DNA from: Agarivorans sp. TSD2052 | GTDB taxonomy: Bacteria; Pseudomonadota; Gammaproteobacteria; Enterobacterales; Celerinatantimonadaceae | Length of the DNA: 64,000 nt | Assembly (NCBI RefSeq): GCF_023238625.1 | Contig: NZ_CP096670.1 | Location: forward strand, 4,174,001 to 4,238,000 | Direction: 5' to 3' | In this document: positions 27,631-36,270 of the stretch, piece by piece | Numbering within the stretch: the stretch's first letter is position 1 | How the letters are laid out: each line of letters opens with the position of its first letter | Notes under the pieces: generated by a model | What the model saw: only the letters and a program-made list of their open reading frames with translations | Databases searched by the model: none | Told to the model about the DNA's origin: nothing | Program-made: the position numbers and the translations under genes

Positions 27631-28752
27631 CTAGTCTTTTGGCAAGTTTTGGTCGCGTTGTAAGAAACTATCTTCAACAATCCGCACCATTGCACCATTG
27701 CGCAAACGAACCTGGCCAGAGATGACAACTTGCTCGTCAGCAGCCACACCTTGAGTAATCACGGCTACATCGCCGCGGCGTTCGCCAACCTGAATAGTGC
27801 GCTGTCTTGCCACCAAGCTTTCACTACCGTCTTCAGCAGTCACTTTATCTAATACATAGAGAGATTCTCCGTATAAAGAGAAAGAAATAGCTTGCTGGGG
27901 AACCACCACCTGATGGGGTTTAACCGGTTGCCAAATACGTACACTGGCATACATGCCTGAACGTAATAAACCGTCAGCATTAGGTATAGTAGCCTGAACC
28001 TGAATCACCCCACTTTGTGGGTCTACGGTAGGTTCAACGGTGGTAACTTGGCCTTTAAACCATTGCTCTGGATAAGCATCTGAATTTAGCTCAATCTCAG
28101 TACCACGCTTAATTAGAGAGATATCTTTTTGCGGTACAATAAAACGTAGCAACATGTGGTCAAGGTTTTCTAAGCGCGCCATATCCTCGCCCGCTTGAAG
28201 ATATTGACCTAAATTGATTTGGCGAATACCGATCACCCCATTAAATGGCGCTCTAATCTCACGACGCTCAATGGTGGCTTTCAGTGCTTCGATATCATTC
28301 ACTAAGGCTAAATAATTAGATTCAGAGTCATCAAACTGAGTCTGTGATACTGAGCCACGCTCTAATAGCGATTTATTACGCTCCATCTGTCGCTTAATCG
28401 CCGGCAACTTAGCCTTAGCACTGGCAAGATTAGCTTTTTCAACTTCGGCTTCTAGGCTCACGAGCAAATCACCCGCTCGCACTGTATCACCCGATGAGAA
28501 ATGAATTTTGGTTACCAGACCGGCTACCGAACTGGTGATGTTCACCCCTTGGTAAGGTTCGATAAACCCAATCGACTCAATTGCAGCTTGCCAATCTTGA
28601 GACTTAGCTAAAGCAACTTCTACTGGCATCTCTGGCACCGGTCGCTTAGCCATAAACTCGGCAATTTTTTTCTGCTTAAACGAGTAAAAACCAAACACGC
28701 TACCAAACAGTATCACTGAGAGGACTAGCATGATTGCCATCCATTTTTTCAT
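27631..28752 (-). CDS. RND periplasmic adaptor (membrane fusion protein)
   Basis: The adaptor links the inner-membrane pump to the outer-membrane channel. I use the ATG at 28752 rather than the longer frame to 28815, because it gives a clean N-terminal membrane anchor (MKKWMAIMLVLSVILFGSV) with GGGAA upstream. The product then has 373 residues. The core shows the lipoyl-like hairpin (VKIHFSSGDTVRAGDLLVSLE and IRAPFNGVIGIRQINLGQY), with a helical hairpin between, then a beta-barrel. No cleavable signal is obvious; it is probably anchored. Confidence 0.9.
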   Translation of the reverse strand: MKKWMAIMLVLSVILFGSVFGFYSFKQKKIAEFMAKRPVPEMPVEVALAKSQDWQAAIESIGFIEPYQGVNITSSVAGLVTKIHFSSGDTVRAGDLLVSLEAEVEKANLASAKAKLPAIKRQMERNKSLLERGSVSQTQFDDSESNYLALVNDIEALKATIERREIRAPFNGVIGIRQINLGQYLQAGEDMARLENLDHMLLRFIVPQKDISLIKRGTEIELNSDAYPEQWFKGQVTTVEPTVDPQSGVIQVQATIPNADGLLRSGMYASVRIWQPVKPHQVVVPQQAISFSLYGESLYVLDKVTAEDGSESLVARQRTIQVGERRGDVAVITQGVAADEQVVISGQVRLRNGAMVRIVEDSFLQRDQNLPKD

Positions 28753-28768
28753 TTCCCAACTCCAATCA

Positions 28769-29335
28769 CTAAGGGTGAATCGTAATAGCATCCCAGCTGG
28801 ATAATAGAGCGGCATCCATGTCTTGCTCTGTAAAATTAACGTCTCTTAAATAGGCAAACCGACAAATTTCATGCACCGAACCAAAGGCTAAAGCATAGAG
28901 CATTTCCCCCGGCAAGGGCTTAAAACAGCCTTGATCAACGCCTGCGCTGAAAAAGAGTTTTACCGGTTCAAACAACTCCTGAATTAGCTCTCGATGGCGA
29001 GTATTACGTGGCAAGGTCTCTAAATGAACCCATAAGCGTTGTACTGTGGGGTTCATTTGATGATAACCCAATGCGTTAAGCCATAAGCGTCGGTGCTGGT
29101 TTCTTAGGCCTTGTTCTTGTTGTATACCATCCAGAAACGCCTCTGCAAAAAGGCGCAAATTACGCTCATGTAACTCCGCCATTAACTGTTCTTTATCTTT
29201 AAAGTACAGATAGATAGTGCCAGCAGCCACTTTTGCTTGCTTAGCAACACGTTGCATCGTCAATGCTTCTAAGCCCGAACGACTAATCAGGGTTTCAGCA
29301 GCGGCAAGAATGCGGAGGCGTTTATCAGGAATCAT
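28769..29335 (-). CDS. TetR-family regulator of the efflux operon
   Basis: The 188-residue product has an N-terminal TetR/AcrR helix-turn-helix (about residues 8-54, LTMQRVAKQAKVAAGTIYLYFKDKEQLM) and a helical ligand-binding domain. It lies directly before the adaptor and pump genes, on the same strand, with two near-identical operators just upstream. That fits a self-repressing pump regulator like AcrR. The inducer is unknown. Confidence 0.9.
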   Translation of the reverse strand: MIPDKRLRILAAAETLISRSGLEALTMQRVAKQAKVAAGTIYLYFKDKEQLMAELHERNLRLFAEAFLDGIQQEQGLRNQHRRLWLNALGYHQMNPTVQRLWVHLETLPRNTRHRELIQELFEPVKLFFSAGVDQGCFKPLPGEMLYALAFGSVHEICRFAYLRDVNFTEQDMDAALLSSWDAITIHP

Positions 29336-29339
29336 AAAA

Positions 29340-29353
29340 TGAACGTTTATTCA
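29340..29353. promoter_or_regulatory. TetR operator candidate 1
   Basis: TGAACGTTTATTCA is an imperfect palindrome five bases from the TetR start codon. It is 13/14 identical to the second site in the opposite orientation. Confidence 0.6.
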
Positions 29354-29394
29354 GTAAGAAATGGGGATTATAGAGATCATCAAAAAACAATCAA

Positions 29395-29408
29395 TGAATA
29401 ATCGTTCA
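29395..29408. promoter_or_regulatory. TetR operator candidate 2
   Basis: TGAATAATCGTTCA is the inverted near-copy of the first site (reverse complement TGAACGATTATTCA). The two are 55 bp apart centre to centre. Confidence 0.6.
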
Positions 29409-29502
29409 TTTTTTACTTTTTAGTTTTTGATGACTTAAGTCTAGCGTAGATCGACACGCAGTGATCAGCTAAAATACTCGGCCAAATTAGAAGGAAAGCT
29501 TA

Positions 29503-31527
29503 GTGAAGTTAAATCCCGCTCAATCGAAAGCCGTAAGCTTTGTATCAGGCCCATGTCTTGTATTAGCTGGTGCTGGCAGTGGTAAAACACGTGTCATTAC
29601 CAATAAAATTGCTCATCTGATTCAAAATTGTGCTTACAACGCCAAACATATTGCAGCGGTCACCTTTACTAACAAGGCTGCGCGCGAAATGAAAGAGCGT
29701 GTAGGCCAAACCTTGGGCCGCAAAGAAAGCCGCGGCTTACGGGTATGTACCTTTCACACACTCGGCTTAGATATTATTCGCAAAGAGTATAAAACCTTAA
29801 AGCTAAAACCTAACTTCTCGCTATTTGACGATCAAGACCAAATGGCGCTACTCAAGGAACTCACCGAACAACAATTAGACGGCGATAAAGACCTACTTAA
29901 ACAGCTAATCACTACCATTTCTAATTGGAAAAATGATCTTATATTGCCTGCGCAAGCAGTAGCTAGAGCTACTGGGCAAGGTGAGCAAGAGCAGTTATTT
30001 GCCAGCTTATACCAAGCTTATCAGCGCCAACTAACTGCTTATAACGCGCTAGATTTTGACGATCTGATTCTCATGCCAACCTTATTGCTGATGCATGATG
30101 CTGCGGTGCGTAAGCGCTGGCAAGATACCATTCGTTACCTATTGGTAGACGAATATCAAGATACCAATACCAGCCAATATCAGCTGGTAAAGCTGATTAC
30201 TCAAGAACGCGCTTGTTTCACGGTGGTAGGCGATGACGACCAAAGTATCTATTCTTGGCGCGGAGCCCAGCCGAAAAACTTGATGCAACTGCAACAAGAC
30301 TTTCCTGCACTGCAGGTCATCAAACTGGAGCAGAACTATCGCTCTACCCAGCGGATCCTAAAATGCGCTAATATTTTGATCGAAAACAACGAGCACATCT
30401 TCGATAAAACGCTGTTTTCAGAACTTAACTATGGTGAAATCGTTAAGATTTTATTTGCTAAAAATGAAGAGCAAGAATCTGAACGGGTAGTGGCCGAATT
30501 GATTGGCCATCGCTTCATGAATAGCGCTAGCTATAAAGATTACGCCATTTTGTACCGGGGTAATCATCAGTCTCGCTTACTCGAGAAAACCTTAATGAAT
30601 AACCGTATCCCCTATAAAATTAGTGGCGGAACTTCATTTTTCTCGCGCGCCGAAATTAAAGACATCATGGCCTACCTACGGGTGCTGGTTAACCAAGATG
30701 ACGACAACGCACTACTGCGAGTAATCAATACACCTCGTCGTGAAATTGGCCCCACCACCTTAGAAAAAGTAGGTACCTACGCTAACGAACAGAACATTAG
30801 TTTATTTGCTGCGACCACTCACTTCGCCATGACCACGATTTTGCCTGCGCGTGCCCTTAATGCCGTAAGCCAATTTTCGCAATGGCTGCTGGCTCTAGCA
30901 GAACGGGTTGAACGAGGTGACGCCCAACAAGCCGTTAGGGATTTAATTCGTGATATTCACTACGAAGACTTTCTCTATGAAACCAGCCCTAGCCCCAAAG
31001 CAGCCGAGATGCGAATGAAGAACGTCTCAGAGCTATTTCGCTGGGTCAGCGGTATGTTAGAAGGTGATAGCGACAACGAGCCAATGACCCTACCGCAAGT
31101 CGTTAATCGTTTGATTTTGCGCGATATGATGGAACGCGGTGAAGATGATGAAGATAGCGATCAGGTACAACTGATGACCTTGCATGCTTCTAAAGGTTTA
31201 GAGTTTCCGTTTGTTTATCTAATAGGCATGGAAGAAGGCTTATTGCCTCACCAAAGCAGTATTGACGAAGACAATGTAGAAGAAGAGCGCCGTTTAGCTT
31301 ATGTGGGTATCACTCGCGCCCAACGAGAGCTCACCTTTACTCTCACTAAAGAACGTCGCCAATTTGGTGAGCTAATCAAGCCTGAACCAAGCCGTTTTTT
31401 ATACGAGCTACCTCAAGACGATTTACAGTGGGAACAACGCCGTAAAAAAGAAACCGCAGAACAGCGTCAAGAAAAAGGCTCCATTGGTATCGCCGCCTTA
31501 CGTGCAGCTTTAAACCAAGATAAATAG
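29503..31527 (+). CDS. rep: ATP-dependent DNA helicase Rep
   Basis: Rep is a superfamily 1 3-to-5 helicase that helps replication forks past protein blocks. The 674 residues show motif [10 protein letters not shown] (residues 22-30), motif [10 protein letters not shown], motif [19 protein letters not shown], the motif IV region LEQNYRST, and motifs V/VI ([22 protein letters not shown]). The N-terminal [11 protein letters not shown] separates Rep from UvrD. The start is GTG with AAGGAA. It is a single-gene unit following the TetR operator region. Confidence 0.93.
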   Translation: MKLNPAQSKAVSFVSGPCLVLAGAGSGKTRVITNKIAHLIQNCAYNAKHIAAVTFTNKAAREMKERVGQTLGRKESRGLRVCTFHTLGLDIIRKEYKTLKLKPNFSLFDDQDQMALLKELTEQQLDGDKDLLKQLITTISNWKNDLILPAQAVARATGQGEQEQLFASLYQAYQRQLTAYNALDFDDLILMPTLLLMHDAAVRKRWQDTIRYLLVDEYQDTNTSQYQLVKLITQERACFTVVGDDDQSIYSWRGAQPKNLMQLQQDFPALQVIKLEQNYRSTQRILKCANILIENNEHIFDKTLFSELNYGEIVKILFAKNEEQESERVVAELIGHRFMNSASYKDYAILYRGNHQSRLLEKTLMNNRIPYKISGGTSFFSRAEIKDIMAYLRVLVNQDDDNALLRVINTPRREIGPTTLEKVGTYANEQNISLFAATTHFAMTTILPARALNAVSQFSQWLLALAERVERGDAQQAVRDLIRDIHYEDFLYETSPSPKAAEMRMKNVSELFRWVSGMLEGDSDNEPMTLPQVVNRLILRDMMERGEDDEDSDQVQLMTLHASKGLEFPFVYLIGMEEGLLPHQSSIDEDNVEEERRLAYVGITRAQRELTFTLTKERRQFGELIKPEPSRFLYELPQDDLQWEQRRKKETAEQRQEKGSIGIAALRAALNQDK

Positions 31528-31809
31528 ACGTTAATGAACCCGCACGCTCAGCCATAGCACGGTGCTGGTGTTCTGGATAAGCCTAAGTCGTTGCTTGACC
31601 AACCAAGCAACAGACCTCTCCTGCGCACAAAAACCAGCAGCAAAAACCTCTGTCACCGAATCACTAGCAAATGTGATCCTGCGCTAATAACTCACCATGA
31701 GCATTGGAGATTTGTGACCGAAACGGTTTTCATCCCACAATTTAACCTTACTTGCTAAAAAATTGAGAATAGACTCACAAAATAGGGATAAAAACGTAAG
31801 GACCACGAA

Positions 31810-32910
31810 ATGAATGCTCTCGTTGAACAACGCCAACAATCACAATTGCGCTTTCAACAAGGCAAAGACAATATCATCGTTGGTGATATTGATGCCTGTC
31901 CTTTAACCGTTGACGAATTAGTGGCACTTGATGCGAGCTCTCCTCACGTAGTTGAAGTATTTGATGGCGGTTTAACTGCCACGGTATTCCACTTATGCAT
32001 TAAGGGACGCCATTACAATCTTAAACGCAAGCGCCCTCAAGCATTAGTGCATAACGTAGATGGTGAAACCTCTTTTCTAAACGAAGTTCAGCGCCGCCGT
32101 GATATTCAACGCTTAAAAGATTCCCCACAAACTGCCCTAGCCTTTAAGCATATTGTCGCCACCTTATACGCTGACTATCGTCGGGGTTTTATCCTGTCCC
32201 CGTGGATCGACGGTAAACCTATATGCAGCTTTAGCCGAGAGATATTTCGCCAGATTTTTGCTAGCCAATTTGCACTTGAACAAGCGGGATTAATGGAATG
32301 GGATATGTCGCCAGGCAACATCATTTACGATGGTAGGCAAATTCACTTATTCGACTTTGGCTATATGTACCCTTACGATCCGCTAGAGCATTACAACAGT
32401 GATGGCTTAGAAGCGCCGGCATTTCACGCTGTTGAACGCTTAGAAACAAGAAACGTATTTGGTTATCTTTTACGCTACCAAGATGTGATGACCCAAAACG
32501 ACCAATTAGCTTTGTATCGAGAGCTCAAAGAGGTAGCGTTAGATATCTATACAGAAAAACTGATTTGGCTAAAACAAAATTACGCTAAACCCGCCATCAT
32601 TCAATGGCAAACGGCCATTATAGAGCGCTGGGAATACGCCCTCGATAACGAACGGTCATTAAAAAATCTTTTCATTGCTGAGAGCTTCCGTTCCCATTGC
32701 CTCGATATTGCTGATGACATTAGCGGAAAAAGTTGTACCGCAATGACCTTAAGGCGCATAGACAAGGTAATAACGATGTTAGCCACCGTTTATCTACAAT
32801 TAGAGAACAATGGTGCGTTGTTATTTGATAACGCCAAATTGGGCCAAGTGGAGCTGATTAAAAAATATCAGGAATACCGAAGCCTTGCCGCTAACTACCA
32901 GCAAAAATAG
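31810..32910 (+). CDS. Protein-kinase-fold protein of unknown function
   Basis: I do not recognise this 366-residue protein, but its middle follows the protein-kinase/phosphotransferase plan. There is a glycine-containing turn (FDGGLTATVF, 51-60), then a strand with basic residues likely to hold the ATP lysine (YNLKRKRP, 69-76). The catalytic loop is EWDMSPGNIIYDG (D165, N170), and a DFG triplet follows (182-184). The C-terminal half (about 215-366) is helical and unrelated to known kinase lobes that I can name. It lies just upstream of the secreted amylase in the same direction but 275 bp apart, so it could be in the starch regulon or independent. Substrate unknown. Confidence 0.6.
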   Translation: MNALVEQRQQSQLRFQQGKDNIIVGDIDACPLTVDELVALDASSPHVVEVFDGGLTATVFHLCIKGRHYNLKRKRPQALVHNVDGETSFLNEVQRRRDIQRLKDSPQTALAFKHIVATLYADYRRGFILSPWIDGKPICSFSREIFRQIFASQFALEQAGLMEWDMSPGNIIYDGRQIHLFDFGYMYPYDPLEHYNSDGLEAPAFHAVERLETRNVFGYLLRYQDVMTQNDQLALYRELKEVALDIYTEKLIWLKQNYAKPAIIQWQTAIIERWEYALDNERSLKNLFIAESFRSHCLDIADDISGKSCTAMTLRRIDKVITMLATVYLQLENNGALLFDNAKLGQVELIKKYQEYRSLAANYQQK

Positions 32911-32970
32911 TCGCTCATATTCAAACTGTTAAGCTTTGTTTACAAAGGCCTCAAATATAACTGACGCCTT

Positions 32971-32988
32971 TGTGATTAAAGCATCACA
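32971..32988. promoter_or_regulatory. Perfect dyad upstream of the amylase-pullulanase unit
   Basis: TGTGAT (32971-32976), six bases, ATCACA (32983-32988). It resembles the CRP consensus, but with the half-sites two bases further apart (TGTGA-N8-TCACA). The spacing is wrong for CRP. It may be bound by another protein. Confidence 0.35.
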
Positions 32989-33184
32989 CTTCTGTACAAT
33001 TTTTACCCTCCTCTAATGTTTTTTCTCTAACATAGCTATCAGCATTAAGCAGCATATTGATCTGCTGTTAGTGCTTACAACTATAAGAAACATATAAAAT
33101 TCACCCTAGTTGAGCGGATTTCCAAAATATTCGCCATAGCAGGGTGCATAAAAAAACAGCAAAAACAGTATAAGGAAAGGATCC

Positions 33185-36100
33185 ATGAACAAGTTATCGA
33201 TCGCTCTTGTGGGAGCGACGTTGCTGTCTGCGCCTGCGACAGCCGAGTGGAACTTTAGGGGAACAGCAAACCAATGGCTTGCCACCCCCCTAGCAGTAGT
33301 TTCAGGAACCGAATACCAAACCTGCCAAAGCTTTGGCGACAATGACCCACGCTTTAAAATTGACCGCTTTGGCGATTGGAATGAAGCCTATCCTGCAGCC
33401 GATGTGCGGGTAACAGCGAACAAGAGTTACGACATTCGCTTCTTTAGCGACAGTAAAAATATTACCACTACCGAAGTCACTAGCTGTGGCGATGTAGAGC
33501 CACCGGCAGACAGCTGGTTCTATCGCGGTACGTCTAACGGTTGGGCGACTACCGCCATGACCAGTACCGACAATGTAAACTTCTGTACTACCCAGACTTT
33601 TGCTAACAACGACCCACGTTTCAAAATTGACCACTACGGCGATTGGAATGACGCTTACCCAACGGGTGACTTCACTGTAAGCGGTAACGCCAGTTACGAC
33701 ATTTGCTTTAACTCAAGCTCTAAAGCGATTACAGCTACGCCAGTAGATGCAGAAGATACTCAAGCACCTACCGTAAGCGTTAATCCAGCGGCCGGCACTT
33801 ACACTGAAGCACAGCAAATCAGCTTAAGCGTCAGTGATAACCAAGACAGTGCGCCGGCTATTTACTGCACGACCGATGGGTCAATACCTACTGCTGCGTC
33901 TGCACCCTGTAACGAAGTGAGTTTTAGCGCCACCGATGTGGTCACCCAAGGCGTAGACTTAAGCTTAAAAGTGTTTGCCATCGATACTTCGGGTAATTCT
34001 TCGGTCAGCAGTTTTGACTACACCATTACCGACGCGCCAGTCGATACGTGGTACTTCCGTGGTACCTCAAACGATTGGCTAGCAACAGCAATGACTACAG
34101 AAGACGGGCAAAGCTATTGCACCACCCAAAGCTTTGGTAGCAATAACCCTCGCTTTAAAATTGACCACTTTGGTGATTGGACCGAAAACTATCCAACTGC
34201 TGATGTAACCGTAAACCCAGATACCACCTATGATATCTGCTTTAACGCTACGACTAAGCAAGTGACCACCACCGAAATTGAAGGTGAAGACACTAAAGCG
34301 CCAGTCGTTAGTGCCAGCCCTTCTGGCGGTCGCTATACCACAGCGCAGCAAATTAGCGTAAGTGTTACCGATAACCAAGACCAAGCGCCGAAGTTGTACT
34401 GTACTACCGACAACAGCGTGCCAACGGCGGCGTTAGCGGTATGTAACCAACAAAGCTTTGCCGCCAATGATGTGGTAAATGATGGTATCGACTTAGTATT
34501 AAAAGTACTGGCGGTAGATGCTTCAGGTAACGAGGTTATCACCACTTTTAATTACACCATCGACCCAACCATGACTATTGGTAGTGACTTCCGTGAAGAG
34601 AATGTTTACTTCATTATGACCGACCGTTTTGCCGATGGAGACACCAGCAATAACAACATCTGGGGTGACGAGTATTTACCTAATGGTGCTGCCGATAAGT
34701 ACAACACCAACACCAGTAAAACGGGTCCGTTGTCGTACTACCACGGTGGTGATTTCCAAGGCATTATCGACAACCTAGATTACATCCAAGACATGGGCTT
34801 TACCGCGATTTGGATTACTCCAGTGGTTAAACAACCTGAAGGACGTCGCTTTAACGCTAATGATGACTATGAGGCTTCGGCTTTCCATGGTTATTGGGGT
34901 TACGACTTCGACAAGATTGACCCACATCTACATTCACTAGGAAAAGACAACGATGGCTGGGCTGGATTTGACGCCTTAGTGAACGCATTACATGCTCGTG
35001 GTATGAAAATTATGCTCGATATTGTGGTCAATCATGGTCAACCAGGTTCGTCGGTTGTGGGCTCAAAAAGTAAATGGGCCGACCGCGCGTTAGAAATCAA
35101 AATGGATGGACAAACCTGGAACTGGGAAACCAATGACCCCTACATGGACGGCGCTAAAAATGGCTTCTTTAGCTATGCCAGCACCGGCAATACTTGGCTA
35201 ATTGACCTACTCGACTTTAATGAGCATGGCGATGAGGATCAAAATGCCACCCAGCACTTAATCAACGTTTATAAACGCTTTATCGACCACGGTGTAGATG
35301 CCTTCCGAATCGATACCGTGTCTTACATGACGGCTGATTTTTGGGAGCGCTTCACACTGGCCATGGACGATCATGCACGTAGCCTAGGCAACGATAGCTT
35401 TTACATGGCGGGTGAAGCATGGACAGGCGATCGCAAGTCTGCGGTGGATTTAATTTACAACGGTCAGGGTAAAAAATTCCACATGTTGGATCTACATGGT
35501 TCATCTATGGATTTTCCAGGTTGGATGGGCAAAGCCTTTAAAGGCGAAGCTGGGTTTGAAGACGATAACGGTTATGCGCGTATTGCTGGCGCAGACGGTG
35601 ATGCCTCAGGCATTTATGACCCCACCTATCTTGCCACTTTTGTCGATAATCATGACGTGACCCGCGCCAACGGTATCCTTAGCGAAACCCAATACATGAA
35701 CAACCTAAACTTTGTTTACTTGTTCCGCGGTTTGCCAGTGGTGTTTTACGGTACCGAGGTACTTTACTCAAACTGGCCACACTACATTACCACCACTGAA
35801 AAAGACGACGTAGTAGCGCGCTGGATGTTGGGCTCAGAAGGGATTAACTACGCCAAAACCAATCAACCAACCCTGTATAAACACCTAAAAATGTTAAACA
35901 GCCTACGCAGTTCATCGGAAGCCATTCAAAAAGGTCAACAAACCAACTTGTTGCTAGACGGTGATCACGCTGCAATTAAACGCGATAACGGCGCAAGCGT
36001 TGCTTATGTTGCGCTAACTAAGGGCTCGGCCTTTAGTTACACCTTTAACAATCTAAGTGATGGTAGTTATCGCCTAATTACGCCTAACACAAACAGCGCA

Positions 36101-36190
36101 AGCTATAACGAGCAAATTGTTAGCGTATCGGGTGGCAGTCACTCGGTTAGCGTTGCTGCCAATAGCTTCGTAATTTTAGACAAGCAATAA
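33185..36190 (+). CDS. Secreted GH13 alpha-amylase with three N-terminal starch-binding-like modules
   Basis: The 1001-residue product has a signal peptide (1-20). Modules follow in this order: A (about 21-100), A (109-190), B (192-282), A (287-368), B (369-460), then GH13 catalytic (about 468-905) and a C-terminal beta domain. Module A has the pattern W.FRGT.N.W...PRFKID.FGDW.E.YP and is starch-binding-like; it may be CBM69-related, which I cannot check. Module B resembles the chitobiase C-terminal/Fn3-like fold. The GH13 active site is complete: DIVVNH (612-617), nucleophile D710 in FRIDT, acid/base E744 in AGEAW, D824 in FVDNHDV. It would degrade starch outside the cell. AAGGAAAGG precedes the ATG. 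Confidence 0.9.
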   Translation: MNKLSIALVGATLLSAPATAEWNFRGTANQWLATPLAVVSGTEYQTCQSFGDNDPRFKIDRFGDWNEAYPAADVRVTANKSYDIRFFSDSKNITTTEVTSCGDVEPPADSWFYRGTSNGWATTAMTSTDNVNFCTTQTFANNDPRFKIDHYGDWNDAYPTGDFTVSGNASYDICFNSSSKAITATPVDAEDTQAPTVSVNPAAGTYTEAQQISLSVSDNQDSAPAIYCTTDGSIPTAASAPCNEVSFSATDVVTQGVDLSLKVFAIDTSGNSSVSSFDYTITDAPVDTWYFRGTSNDWLATAMTTEDGQSYCTTQSFGSNNPRFKIDHFGDWTENYPTADVTVNPDTTYDICFNATTKQVTTTEIEGEDTKAPVVSASPSGGRYTTAQQISVSVTDNQDQAPKLYCTTDNSVPTAALAVCNQQSFAANDVVNDGIDLVLKVLAVDASGNEVITTFNYTIDPTMTIGSDFREENVYFIMTDRFADGDTSNNNIWGDEYLPNGAADKYNTNTSKTGPLSYYHGGDFQGIIDNLDYIQDMGFTAIWITPVVKQPEGRRFNANDDYEASAFHGYWGYDFDKIDPHLHSLGKDNDGWAGFDALVNALHARGMKIMLDIVVNHGQPGSSVVGSKSKWADRALEIKMDGQTWNWETNDPYMDGAKNGFFSYASTGNTWLIDLLDFNEHGDEDQNATQHLINVYKRFIDHGVDAFRIDTVSYMTADFWERFTLAMDDHARSLGNDSFYMAGEAWTGDRKSAVDLIYNGQGKKFHMLDLHGSSMDFPGWMGKAFKGEAGFEDDNGYARIAGADGDASGIYDPTYLATFVDNHDVTRANGILSETQYMNNLNFVYLFRGLPVVFYGTEVLYSNWPHYITTTEKDDVVARWMLGSEGINYAKTNQPTLYKHLKMLNSLRSSSEAIQKGQQTNLLLDGDHAAIKRDNGASVAYVALTKGSAFSYTFNNLSDGSYRLITPNTNSASYNEQIVSVSGGSHSVSVAANSFVILDKQ

Positions 36191-36207
36191 GCCCTAAAGA
36201 GCTTCAT

Positions 36208-36242
36208 CTGACCATTAGCTCATAGTATGCGCTAATGGTCAG
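36208..36242 (+). promoter_or_regulatory. Stable hairpin between amylase and pullulanase genes
   Basis: CTGACCATTAGC (36208-36219) pairs perfectly with GCTAATGGTCAG (36231-36242) around an 11-base loop, without a T-tract. It may set the ratio of the two proteins by protecting or attenuating the message. Confidence 0.5.
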
Positions 36243-36246
36243 AACC

Positions 36247-36267
36247 ATTAACTATGGATGAGTTAAT
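36247..36267 (+). promoter_or_regulatory. Hairpin holding the pullulanase ribosome-binding site
   Basis: ATTAACT (36247-36253) pairs with AGTTAAT (36261-36267). The loop ATGGATG and the start of the second arm contain the only ribosome-site-like bases (GGATGAG) before the ATG at 36271. Folding would limit pullulanase translation. Confidence 0.4.
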
Positions 36268-36270
36268 ACT

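Noticed and set aside
31730-31790. CCGAAACGGTTTTCATCC as a LacI-type operator upstream of the kinase-like gene
   Set aside because: The centre is not a proper CG-centred palindrome and the arms match poorly, so the evidence is too weak.
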